A DNA stretch of 64,000 nt. Source: Gemmatimonadota bacterium (GTDB lineage: Bacteria; Gemmatimonadota; Gemmatimonadetes; Longimicrobiales; Gaopeijiaceae). Below, piece by piece: positions 44,745-53,292 of this stretch. A program made the position numbers and the translations under genes. How positions within the stretch are numbered: position 1 is the stretch's first letter; every line of letters starts with the position of its first letter. The stretch spans positions 16,209-80,208 of the forward strand of contig JAJEBS010000247.1 in the NCBI GenBank assembly GCA_022822425.1, in the 5' to 3' direction. Under the pieces are notes generated by a model, which was given only the letters and a program-made list of their open reading frames with translations, did no database searches and was not told the DNA's origin.

Positions 44745-47072
44745 ATGAATTCGCGCGGGCCCGGGGTGAATTCCCGGGCCGCTTCTCCCCTGGACATGGC
44801 TGGAGCAGGGCTTCGAGCCACGGCGCTGCTGTTGGAGATGTTGCCGGCAGGTGCGGTCCCCCTGCTGGCTTGTCTGCTGGCCACCCTGCTGGCGCCCGTC
44901 CCCATCGCCGCCCAGGAAAACGGTCCCGAGGCGCGCGCCACCGCCACCCCCGTCCCTCGTCCGCCCACCATCGACGGGGTGCTCGACGAGCCCTTCTGGG
45001 CGATGATCGAGCCGGTCACCGACTTCCGCCAGCGCGACCCGGTGGACGGCGCGCCCGGCAGCGAGCCCACCGAGGTGCGCATCGGCTACGACGCCAACGC
45101 CCTCTACTTCGGCTTCGTCTTCCACGACTCCGAGCCCGGGCTCATCCGGCGGAGCATCCTGCACCGGGGCGGGCGCATCGACAAGGACGACCGGGTCATC
45201 GTCGCGCTGGACACGTATCACGACCGCCGCAACGCCTACATCTTCGAGGTCGGCGCGCTGGGGACGCAGGACGACGCCCTCATCTCCGACGAGAGCATGA
45301 CCCTGGACGACTGGAACTGGGACGGGGTCTTCACCAGCGAGACGCGCGTGACCGAGGACGGCTGGGTGCTGGAGCTCGAGATTCCCTTCACCACCATCCG
45401 CTTCCCGGACACCGACGAGCCCACCATGGGCATCGCCTTCATGCGCTCGATCCGGCGCAAGAACGAAAGCGTGGTCTGGCCGCACATCGGGCAGGAGTAC
45501 CGCTCGGGGATCTCGCAGGTGTCACGCTACGCAACCCTGGACGGACTCAGCGGGCTCCGGCGCGGCCGCTATGCGGAGGTGAAGCCGTTCGCGATCGCGG
45601 GAACACAGCGCATGGCGGGGGACGACGCCTTCGAGGGGCAGACCGACCTGGGCGTCGACGTCAAGTATTCCCTGACCTCGAACCTCACCTTCGACCTCAC
45701 CTGGAACACCGACTTCGCGCAGGTGGAGTCCGACAACGTCCAGATCAACCTCACCCGCTTCGACCTCTTCTATCCCGAGAAGCGGGAGTTCTTCCTGGAG
45801 CGCGCCGGGCTCTTCCAGTTCGGGACCCCGCGCCAGACCGAGGTCTTCTTCAGCCGGCGGGTCGGTCTCCAGGGCGACATCGCGGGGGGCGGGCGGCTGA
45901 CGGGTCAGGCGGGACCGTTGTCGATCGGGGCACTGGCTTTGCGCACGCGCGGGTATTCGGACGATGCGGTCGCGCTGCCGGCGGCGTGGAACTCGGTGGT
46001 GCGGCTCAAGACCGACCTGCGGCCGCGCACCACGCTGGGCGGGATCATCACCAGCCTCGACCACGAGAGCGGCTGGGACCGGAGCGCCGGAGCTGACTTC
46101 TCCAGCCGCTTCTGGAGCAGCAGCTCGTTCAACCTGTGGGCGGCGCGGGTGTGGAATCCGGATTTCATGCGGCCGGCGATGGATGGCTCGGGATCCCCCG
46201 CAGACGACGCGGGATCCGCGGTTCCGCGGGAAGCCGCCAGCGCCAACGCCGCCTCCGCCGAGCTGCTGCTTCAGAACGACCTGTACTCGGTGGGCGTCTC
46301 GCGCCTGATCGTCGACGACGGCTTTCAGCCGGCCCTCGGCTTCGTTCCCCGCACCGACCAGGACCGGTGGCAGGGCGGCGTCGGGGTCACCCCCCGCTTC
46401 GAGTCCAGCACGTGGGCGCGCCAGCTGCTGCTGGACGTGAGCGGCCACCACATCCGGGGCCGGGACGGCGCCAAGCAGACGCATCAGCTGCGGGCGGGCG
46501 CCGGCCTCAACTTCCAGACCGGGGAGTTCGCCAACATCGCCTTCAGCGAGCGCTTCGAGAGGCTGGAGTTCCCGGCGCGCATCAGCGGACGCCGTCTCGC
46601 GGCGGGCGACTATCGTTTCCGGCGCTTCACCGCCAGCATGCGCACCAACGACAGCCGCACCTTCTCGGGGGCGCTGCAGGGATCCGTCGGCGACTTCTGG
46701 TCCGGGACGCGCACCGAGATCGGGGGCGGCGCCACCTGGATCACCGGCCCGCACCTCACCATCGGCGGGAGGTATGCGTGGAACGGCGTCTCGCTGCCGG
46801 TGGAGGACGGGGACTTCTCGACCCACCTGGTGAGCGCGAACATCCAGGGCGCGGTCAGCCGCAAGCTCTTCGCCAACGCGCTCGTACAATGGGACAACCA
46901 CTCCCGGGAACTGCAGGCCAACATCCGCATCGACTGGATCCACACCCCCGGCAGCGACCTCTTCGTGGTGATCGACACCGGTTACCTGACCGGCGACCTC
47001 CTCGACCCGCGCGAGCCGCGCTGGCAGCGGCGCACGGGGGTGGTGAAGCTGACGTATCTGAAGGCGTTCTGA
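44745..47072 (+). CDS. CBM9-like / DUF5916 outer-membrane barrel protein (second copy)
   Basis: A 775-residue relative of the protein at 38866, on the other strand. Same order of parts: signal peptide ending PVPIAAQ, CBM9-like domain (PTIDGVLDEPFWAMIEPV, LYFGFVFHDSEPG), then DUF5916 (IAFMRSIRRKNESVVWPH, LTRFDLFYPEKREFFLERAG) and an aromatic C-terminus (LTYLKAF) typical of barrels. GGGAGGG lies ahead of the ATG. The substrate is unknown; two such proteins within 9 kb suggest an envelope-uptake or surface-binding locus. Confidence 0.86.
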   Translation: MNSRGPGVNSRAASPLDMAGAGLRATALLLEMLPAGAVPLLACLLATLLAPVPIAAQENGPEARATATPVPRPPTIDGVLDEPFWAMIEPVTDFRQRDPVDGAPGSEPTEVRIGYDANALYFGFVFHDSEPGLIRRSILHRGGRIDKDDRVIVALDTYHDRRNAYIFEVGALGTQDDALISDESMTLDDWNWDGVFTSETRVTEDGWVLELEIPFTTIRFPDTDEPTMGIAFMRSIRRKNESVVWPHIGQEYRSGISQVSRYATLDGLSGLRRGRYAEVKPFAIAGTQRMAGDDAFEGQTDLGVDVKYSLTSNLTFDLTWNTDFAQVESDNVQINLTRFDLFYPEKREFFLERAGLFQFGTPRQTEVFFSRRVGLQGDIAGGGRLTGQAGPLSIGALALRTRGYSDDAVALPAAWNSVVRLKTDLRPRTTLGGIITSLDHESGWDRSAGADFSSRFWSSSSFNLWAARVWNPDFMRPAMDGSGSPADDAGSAVPREAASANAASAELLLQNDLYSVGVSRLIVDDGFQPALGFVPRTDQDRWQGGVGVTPRFESSTWARQLLLDVSGHHIRGRDGAKQTHQLRAGAGLNFQTGEFANIAFSERFERLEFPARISGRRLAAGDYRFRRFTASMRTNDSRTFSGALQGSVGDFWSGTRTEIGGGATWITGPHLTIGGRYAWNGVSLPVEDGDFSTHLVSANIQGAVSRKLFANALVQWDNHSRELQANIRIDWIHTPGSDLFVVIDTGYLTGDLLDPREPRWQRRTGVVKLTYLKAF

Positions 47073-47143
47073 GGGGCGCTGCGGACCGGGCGTCACCTTC
47101 GACCCGTTCAAGCCAGGCCGCGTGTTGGCGGGCGGGCGCGACT

Positions 47144-48400
47144 TCAGCGGATCTGCTCCGGCAATCGCCTGATCGTGATGACCGGGACGTCAAACTCATC
47201 CGTTTCGAGGAAGGCGGCAAGACCATCGGGGCCGAACGCGTCCGGCATTGCGAGTTGCCCCACGGCGAACGTGCCCACGTATCGACCGTCCGGTGTGAGC
47301 ACGTCGATCGGACCCGGCTCACTCGTGCCCGGCTCCGAACTGCGCTCCACCCACAGGCTTCCCTCCCAGGTGACCTGCACCGCCGCAACCACCGGCACTT
47401 CGGGGTAGAACCGCATGTTCTCGAGCGCCGCCCGCTGAGTCGCTCGGACACGGTTGATCATCTCCCGGACCCCCGCGGGCGGTTCGCCCCCCCGTTGGGT
47501 AAATTGCCGGTTCGCCTCGCGCTCGAGGCGGCGCTCGCGCTCCGCGCGCCTCATCCGCTCCGTCACAGGCAGCGGCCGAATGGCTCGACGCAGGACACGC
47601 GAGATCGCGCCGGATGCGTCGGTGACCTTGATCGCGTAGGCCGACGAGTCAGAGAATGCGACTCCGCCCGCTGGTAGTGCGTCGAACAGAACTTCCGGTT
47701 CAAATCCCCATTCTTCGCCCATCCTGTCCAGCATGTCCTCGAAGTCTGCGACGGCGGGGAACTCGGTGGGCGCTCGTGGAGCCCAGGCCTCCGCCAGCAC
47801 TCGGTCCTCAGCCTCCGCCGAAGACATGCCAATGCGGAGGATCGAGCGCTCGTCACGGACCACAACCGTCTGCGATCCCGTCCGCTCCGGTCGCAGACCT
47901 GAACGGGTTCCGATTGCAATCCCAATCCCCGGGCCCGCTTCCCGCACGGTGCGCTCGAATTGACCGCTCGGATCGAAGACATGGTATCCCCTCATCCTGT
48001 CGCGAACGAGGGTGCGTCCGTCGCCCCACACGATGAGTTCCGTCGCCATCTGGAACTCCCCCGGGCCGCCGCCGGGACGCCCGAAGTCCCGCACATGGCG
48101 TCCGGCAGCGTCCACGACGACAACTCGCCTGCCGCCATCCGTGCCCGCACCGTCCAGCAGGTACAGGTTCCCGGCACCATCGAAGCCGACGCCCAGGATG
48201 GTAAAGAACTCCTCCCATTCGGCCTCCGCCTCCGTTGATCCGATACGGTACACCAACTCGAAGTCCGGTGACAGCGGCAGATCCTCCCTGGGCAGATCGA
48301 CAACTTCCTGGGCGCGGAGACCGATGGCCCCTGCGACCGTAGCGAGCGTTGTGGCGATCCACATTCGCCCGGTGGCCGGTAATTCCGGATTCCATTTCAT
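47144..48400 (-). CDS. Exported six-bladed beta-propeller protein
   Basis: A 418-residue protein with a signal peptide ([18 protein letters not shown]) and propeller repeats ([37 protein letters not shown]). It has no lipobox, unlike the propellers at 6547 and 35143, and is more distant from them. A charged helical insert ([19 protein letters not shown]) interrupts the later blades. GGAGAAG before the ATG favours 48400 over the GTG at 48409. The upstream region contains the palindrome ACGAT-A-ATCGT (48444-48454), a possible operator. Confidence 0.78.
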   Translation of the reverse strand: MKWNPELPATGRMWIATTLATVAGAIGLRAQEVVDLPREDLPLSPDFELVYRIGSTEAEAEWEEFFTILGVGFDGAGNLYLLDGAGTDGGRRVVVVDAAGRHVRDFGRPGGGPGEFQMATELIVWGDGRTLVRDRMRGYHVFDPSGQFERTVREAGPGIGIAIGTRSGLRPERTGSQTVVVRDERSILRIGMSSAEAEDRVLAEAWAPRAPTEFPAVADFEDMLDRMGEEWGFEPEVLFDALPAGGVAFSDSSAYAIKVTDASGAISRVLRRAIRPLPVTERMRRAERERRLEREANRQFTQRGGEPPAGVREMINRVRATQRAALENMRFYPEVPVVAAVQVTWEGSLWVERSSEPGTSEPGPIDVLTPDGRYVGTFAVGQLAMPDAFGPDGLAAFLETDEFDVPVITIRRLPEQIR

Positions 48401-48663
48401 TGCGGTCACTTCTCCAGTTGGTCAGGTGGCTCTCACACCAAATACGATAATCGTCGTAGACACGGATACGCAAACCCCTCGGCGGCGTGACTGGTGCCGT
48501 TCAGTGCGTCGCCCACGCCCCTCGTTTGACAAGCCGGTGCGGAGGAGCGCAACCTGCGCCAATCCCGGCAGTCCGCGGATGCACTCCACCGGGACTCGAA
48601 CTCGCCGCGGATTCATCCACGGCCTGCCGGCGACTCATGGAAGCCGTCACCGAAGGAGGACCC

Positions 48664-48870
48664 ATGCAGACTCCGTACACGGATGAAGCCGCGCTCGAGC
48701 ACGCACGCCGACTCGCCGAAGTCGTCGGGCTCAACGAGAACCAGTTGCCCACCACCGTCTTCGCCGACGTGCTGAACGGGCTCGCCGAGTGCGAGGCGAT
48801 CCTGGCCGGGATGCCGCAGCAGGAAACGCCTCCCCCGGTCACGAAGCACGTGCCGGAGTGGCTGCCATGA
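48664..48870 (+). CDS. Small AtzG/GatC-like amidase partner protein
   Basis: A 68-residue acidic protein with GAAGGAGGACCC before its ATG. One or two helices (ALEHARRLAEVVGLNENQLP, LNGLAECEAILAG) are followed by a Pro-rich tail ending EWLP. Size, helix-then-tail layout and the ATGA overlap with an amidase-signature gene match AtzG/DUF4089 and GatC, the small subunits that wrap around amidase partners. The family call is by resemblance and context only. It lacks an export signal although the amidase next to it has a Tat signal. Confidence 0.65.
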   Translation: MQTPYTDEAALEHARRLAEVVGLNENQLPTTVFADVLNGLAECEAILAGMPQQETPPPVTKHVPEWLP

Positions 48871-50402
48871 ACGCCGCCGGGGGAACGGCACTCACGCGCC
48901 GAAGCTTCGTGAAGGCCGCGGGCGCGGCCGCCGCCGCGCCGTGGGTGCCCATGTCGCGGCAGCCGCGTTGGACCATCCCGCCGGTCGAACCGCAGGAGGT
49001 CCCGCTCTACGACCTGGAGGTTTGGCAGGCGGCCGATCTGATCCGCCGGCGAATCGTATCTCCCCTCGAGTTGGCCGAGGTGACCCTCGAACGCATCGCG
49101 GAAACCGAGCCGCGGATCGGGACCTTCGTCAATCAGTACCCGGCCGACGAGATCATGGCCCAGGCGGAAGCCGCCGAGGACGAGATCGCTGCGGGGCGTT
49201 ACCTCGGACCTCTGCACGGAATCACCGTGGGACTGAAGGATATCTACCTTACGGAGGGCAAGGTCACCGAGGGGAACTCCGGTCTCTACAGGGGCTTCAC
49301 CCCCTCTTTCGACGCGACCTCCGTGGCAAGGCTCAAGGCCGCGGGAGCCGTCATCTTGGGCAAGGTGGGCACCAGCGAACTGGCCACCGCGGACCAGTGG
49401 CCCGCGAAGAACCCCTGGGACTTCGATCGAGTTGCCGGCGGATCCAGCACGGGCTCGGCGACGGGTGTCGCGGCGTCCCAGTTCATGGTGGGAATGGGCA
49501 CCTGCACCGGCGGTTCAATCCGTGGTCCGGCCGCCAACTGCGGCATCACGGGGCTCAAGCCCACCTACGGAGCCATCAGCCTGCACGGGGTCCTCCCCCT
49601 CGCGTGGTCCATGGACCACCCCGGCCCGATGGTGCACAGCGCCCGGGACGCGGCGCTGGTGCTGGACGCGGTGGGTGGTGAAGATCCACTGGACCCGCAC
49701 TCCCGCAAGGTGACCCGCTACCGGACCGCCGAGGCGCTCTTCCGGGAGCCCCGGCCCAACCCCCTCGAACGGGTGGTGGTGGGCGTCCCCGCCGAAGACG
49801 ACTTCCTCATGGGCGTGCCCAACGACGAGCAACTGGGTGCCTTCGGGGAGGCGGTGGAGGTCATGAGATCATTGGGGGCTACGGTCCGCACCGTGCGCAC
49901 CAACGTGCTCTTCCCCGGACTCACGAGCCTGAGTTCGTTCTACCTGGTCATCCGAAGCGCGGAGGTGGGAGCGTATCAGCGGCACAACCTGCTGACCCGG
50001 CCCGACAACATGTCCGAGGCCTACCGTTCGCGGGTCGCTTCGGGTGTGCTGATGCCGGGGCATGCCTACGTACAGGCTCAGCGGGTGCGCCGGCACTGGC
50101 GCGACCGGTTCCTCACCGTCTTCGATGAATGCGACGTGCTGATTCACCCGGCGGACGACATTGCCGGACTGGTCGAGGGTGAGGATCCCCCGCGTCCCCG
50201 GGAGTCGACCGGGAGCAAGACCAATCTGTGGAACCTGTCGGGGGCACCGGCCGTCGCCATCCCCACCGGGTTCTCCGAGGTGGAGGGAATGCCGCTGTCG
50301 ATGCAGGTGGCGGCCGCTCCCGGCCGCGATGAGATTGCGCTCATCGTCGCGGACGCCTTCCAGCAGGTGACCGGGCACCACAGGGCGCGGCCGGCGTTGT
50401 AG
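48867..50402 (+). CDS. Amidase-signature enzyme with Tat signal
   Basis: A 511-residue amidase. The N-terminus TRRSFVKAAGAAAAAPW is a twin-arginine signal, so the folded enzyme should be exported. The Ser-cisSer-Lys triad is visible: Lys in GLKDIYLTEGK, the cis-Ser region AGGSSTGSATG, and the nucleophile in TGGSIRGPA. The substrate may be an amide, carbamate or ureide; specificity cannot be read. The ATG overlaps the stop of the small AtzG/GatC-like gene. The ORF track start (48789) lies inside that gene and is rejected. Confidence 0.88.
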   Translation: MNAAGGTALTRRSFVKAAGAAAAAPWVPMSRQPRWTIPPVEPQEVPLYDLEVWQAADLIRRRIVSPLELAEVTLERIAETEPRIGTFVNQYPADEIMAQAEAAEDEIAAGRYLGPLHGITVGLKDIYLTEGKVTEGNSGLYRGFTPSFDATSVARLKAAGAVILGKVGTSELATADQWPAKNPWDFDRVAGGSSTGSATGVAASQFMVGMGTCTGGSIRGPAANCGITGLKPTYGAISLHGVLPLAWSMDHPGPMVHSARDAALVLDAVGGEDPLDPHSRKVTRYRTAEALFREPRPNPLERVVVGVPAEDDFLMGVPNDEQLGAFGEAVEVMRSLGATVRTVRTNVLFPGLTSLSSFYLVIRSAEVGAYQRHNLLTRPDNMSEAYRSRVASGVLMPGHAYVQAQRVRRHWRDRFLTVFDECDVLIHPADDIAGLVEGEDPPRPRESTGSKTNLWNLSGAPAVAIPTGFSEVEGMPLSMQVAAAPGRDEIALIVADAFQQVTGHHRARPAL

Positions 50403-50485
50403 GGAGGTCCTTGCCGGCAGGGCACGCGGGCCCCGGGAGCGGGGTCGGCGTCGTACAGCTTCCGCGGCGGCTCGGGGCCGCTGCC

Positions 50486-51070
50486 TCAGCCTGGTCTGCC
50501 CCACGGCCGCACAAACGTCTCCGGCTCCACTCCCAGCCCGTCCGCAACCCGCGTGATGTAGTTGAAATACCCGATCACCTGGGTCGCGTCGTGGATCGCG
50601 CGGTCGTCGAAGCCATGGCTGCGAAGCACTTCCAGATCACCCGCCCCCACTTCCGCCTGCCGCAGCGTGAGCTTCTCCGCATAGTCGCACAGCGCCCGGT
50701 CCGCCGCGGACAGCCCCGCCTCGCGCCAGTCGCGCACGATGGCGTGCACGAAGGCGTCGCGCTCGTGGTCGGTCTCGAACAGCTCCTCGATCTCTTCCCG
50801 GAGATCATGCGCGTGCGCCTGCTCTCAGTAGAAGCAGCCGTTCACCTTCGAGGTGACCACGGCGAGCATCTCACGACGCCAGCGGTTCAGCGGGGAAGCC
50901 CCGAACATCAGTGTGCGGTAGAACTGCATGGTGGTCTGCATGACCCGCGGGTTCAAGCTCATCACCCGCACGATGTTCCAGATCCGGCCGGCCCGATCCC
51001 GCGCCTCGCCGTACAGCCTGCGCAGGAGGCCGGTTGCCTCGGCTTCGGATACCTCTCTGATGTGGGACAT
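50486..51070 (-). CDS. AhpD-like (CMD-family) peroxidase-related protein, probable selenoprotein (CxxU)
   Basis: The ORF track lists two pieces (50825-51070 and 50486-50749); they are one 194-residue frame interrupted by TGA at 50825-50827, codon 82. The upstream half ends AVVTSKVNGCFY and the downstream half continues EQAHAHDLREE. In the peroxidase-related/AhpD family this is the CxxC...H redox site, so TGA replaces the second cysteine: CFYU. The C-terminal half (ADRALCDYAEKLTLRQAEV, FDDRAIHDATQVIGYFNYI) is fully family-like and shows no decay. A SECIS-like hairpin lies at the right distance. Expected role is thiol/selenol peroxide or organic substrate reduction. GAGG precedes the ATG; the barrel gene ends four bases upstream. 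A pseudogene by a single TGC-to-TGA change is the alternative. Confidence 0.8.
50789..50806 (-). promoter_or_regulatory. Putative bacterial SECIS element
   Basis: On the minus-strand mRNA, GAUCUC-CGGGAA-GAGAUC forms a perfect 6-bp stem, extendable by a U-G pair, with a 6-base loop whose second base is G. The stem starts 18 bases after the UGA and the loop 24 bases after it. Known bacterial SECIS elements have a G in the first two loop positions and a loop 16-37 bases after the UGA, so all criteria are met. It would bind SelB to recode UGA as selenocysteine. Confidence 0.72.
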
Positions 51071-51074
51071 GGAG

Positions 51075-52937
51075 CTACCTCGAAACCCCTTCGAAGTTGG
51101 TGTTCACGCCCGAGCGCCGGCTGCGGACCATCTGCGCGTCGGCGAATCCGCGCACCAGGCCGATGAAGTCGCCGGTACTCGCGCGGAACATGGGCCCGCG
51201 CCCCGAGTCCGCGCCAACCGGCCAGGCCAGGTCGATGCGCGTGACGCGGCTCGAGCCCGCCGGGAATGCGAGACGCAACCCGGCGCCGACCGCCGTCTTC
51301 CAGCCGGTGTCCATGCCGAACGGCACATCGCCCGCCCAGGCCCGTCCGGCATCGGCGAAGAAGGTCATCCCCAGGTCGATCGAGGACGGGGCCGGCCACC
51401 GCAGATCCACGCGATTCTCGAGGGAAGCCACCATCCGGCGGCCCGCCGGAAAGTCCTCCTCCTTGTACCCGCGCACCACGTCCCGGCCTCCCAGGGTCAG
51501 CTGGAAGGGCGAGATGGTGTTCCAGCCGCCGGCCGCGGAGACACGCGCGACCAGCGTCCTGGCGAAGCCCACGCCGGTCTGCCAGTAGGCAAGCAGGTCG
51601 GCCTCCGAAAAGATGTCCCGCCAGCGCCCATCCGTCTCGTCCTCGAACCGCACCCGCCGGGCTTCCGTGTCGGCATTCACCAGCAGCAGCGCCGATGCCG
51701 ATCCCACGCCCCCGAAGAACGAGACCCGGCCCATGAAGTCGCTCGCGAGCGCGGCCGGCGACGCCCGCGATGACTCGTCCTCCCCCGACAGCCACCCTCC
51801 CACCGACAGACGCGGCCCGAGCGTCAGCGAAAGATCGAGGCCCTGCGGCACGCTCTGCTCCCCGCTCACCGCGTCCAGCCCGCTCCGGGTCTCGAAACGC
51901 ACCTTTCGCCTGGCGAGGAGCAGATTGAAACGGGTGAGATCGTGCCCGCGCGTCTGGCCCGCGAGACGGGAGCCGAGACCCGGTTCGTCGTCGAGCAAAT
52001 TGCCGAAATCGAGGCCCCGAACGAGCGACACGGAGTCCGGGTATTCGTCGAAGCGCAGTGTTTCGTGCGTGATGCCGAAACCGAGCAGGGTCAGATTCCC
52101 CGGCTCACCGAAGCGATACGCCTGCGTGGCTTCGATGCGCTCCGCGAGCTCCGGAAGGAGGGCGTAGCTGTATTCCAGCGAGGGGTCGAGCACGTACGGA
52201 AAGAGCGACTCGCGACGATGGAAGCGCAGCCGCCCCGCGAAGCGCCCCACTTCTCCCACGAAAGGGTACACCAGCATCGCGTCCGTGAAGCTGCCCGAGC
52301 GCGTGCGGCCCGCGTTGAAGCGCCCGTCCAGCCGCGTACCGGCGAGGCGCGTGGAGTGCAGGGTGAGCCCGTAGTCCTGCCGCTGCTTGCGCTCCTGATA
52401 GAAGGCGCCGATCAGGTTGCCCGAGCCCAGGAAGTTCTCCTCCACCACGCTCGCGCCCTCGAACTGCAGCCCGTCATCGACCGTCACGTCGATCTGGATC
52501 TTGGTGGTCCACTCGTCGCGCGTCGTCACCCGCACGTGGCGGGTGCCGTCCGGCTGGGGCTCCGCGACGATGTCCGCGGTAGCGATGAAGCCGAGCTCGC
52601 GCAGGATCCGTTCGGACTCCTCGAAGAGAAACGGGTCCGGGCAGTCCCCCTCGCCGAACAGCAGCTCGCCGGCGATGAATCCCTCCCGCGTATCGACGTG
52701 CATGAAGTTGGCGAGCCCGCGGGTCCAGCGCAGGATGCGCGGCTGGGACGGGGGTCCCGGATCGAAGATGGGCTGGCTTTCGATGATGATGCGCGAGACC
52801 GGTCCCTCCTCGCAGGCCACGTCGGCACCGGGCGCCTGGGCACGCGCCGGAGCCACCGCCAGGAGCCCGAACAGCAGGCTGGTGTAGAGGAACCCGAGCA
52901 GGGCGCGCGCGGCGAAGCGGCACCTCGCGCGGCTCAA
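51075..52937 (-). CDS. BamA/Omp85-like outer-membrane barrel protein
   Basis: About 620 residues. From the TTG at 52937 there is a good signal peptide (FLYTSLLFGLLAVAPARAQ). A periplasmic POTRA-like part follows (VSRIIIESQPIFDPG; LLFGEGDCPDPFLFEESERILREL), then a barrel carrying the Omp85-like segment LGGRDVVRGYKEEDFPAGRRM and FFADAGRAWAG. The ORF track begins at another TTG (53015), which would place 26 residues before the signal; no ATG or GTG is available. It may assemble or secrete outer-membrane or surface proteins. Its stop is four bases from the selenoprotein start, so the two are probably one transcript. Confidence 0.8.
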   Translation of the reverse strand: MSRARCRFAARALLGFLYTSLLFGLLAVAPARAQAPGADVACEEGPVSRIIIESQPIFDPGPPSQPRILRWTRGLANFMHVDTREGFIAGELLFGEGDCPDPFLFEESERILRELGFIATADIVAEPQPDGTRHVRVTTRDEWTTKIQIDVTVDDGLQFEGASVVEENFLGSGNLIGAFYQERKQRQDYGLTLHSTRLAGTRLDGRFNAGRTRSGSFTDAMLVYPFVGEVGRFAGRLRFHRRESLFPYVLDPSLEYSYALLPELAERIEATQAYRFGEPGNLTLLGFGITHETLRFDEYPDSVSLVRGLDFGNLLDDEPGLGSRLAGQTRGHDLTRFNLLLARRKVRFETRSGLDAVSGEQSVPQGLDLSLTLGPRLSVGGWLSGEDESSRASPAALASDFMGRVSFFGGVGSASALLLVNADTEARRVRFEDETDGRWRDIFSEADLLAYWQTGVGFARTLVARVSAAGGWNTISPFQLTLGGRDVVRGYKEEDFPAGRRMVASLENRVDLRWPAPSSIDLGMTFFADAGRAWAGDVPFGMDTGWKTAVGAGLRLAFPAGSSRVTRIDLAWPVGADSGRGPMFRASTGDFIGLVRGFADAQMVRSRRSGVNTNFEGVSR

Positions 52938-53292
52938 AGCCGGAAGGCAGCCAGACGGGGGGACGCAAACGGAAGCCGCGCCCGCAGGCGGAGCCTGAAC
53001 TGCGAGATGAAGCAAGGGCGCCGTGGGATTTTGCCCGAAGGCAAGTTGACTCGGAACTGGCGGGAAGCGGACCCTAAAAACCGGTAATCTGCCCGAAGTC
53101 GGCCTTCCATGTTATGGCACCCGCGGGTCCGATGTTCCCGGGCGGTTGCGCCCCCGTTGACCCTCGCCCGTTCTCGCGAATAAGATTGGAGCCGTTGACT
53201 CCTCCGCGCGGCATAGTGATTCGAGAGGCCCGCGGAGGATCGTGTTTTGGGCCGCCGGCCTCTTCCATCCAGCCCGGAGTTCCCCGGATCTC
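52938..53292. other. Intergenic region between divergent barrel and pckA genes
   Basis: No gene is seen in these 355 bases. There is a small hairpin whose minus-strand RNA is UUGCC-UUCG-GGCAA, a very stable UUCG tetraloop (53031-53044), in the probable 5' leader of the barrel gene. TTGACT occurs at 53046 and 53195 on the plus strand as possible -35 elements for pckA, but neither has a convincing -10. Confidence 0.4.

Noticed and set aside
50486-51070. Reading the split AhpD-like gene as a simple pseudogene
   Set aside because: The only lesion is a TGA at the redox-cysteine position, both halves are otherwise intact, and a SECIS-like hairpin is placed correctly; a pseudogene would need these to be coincidence.
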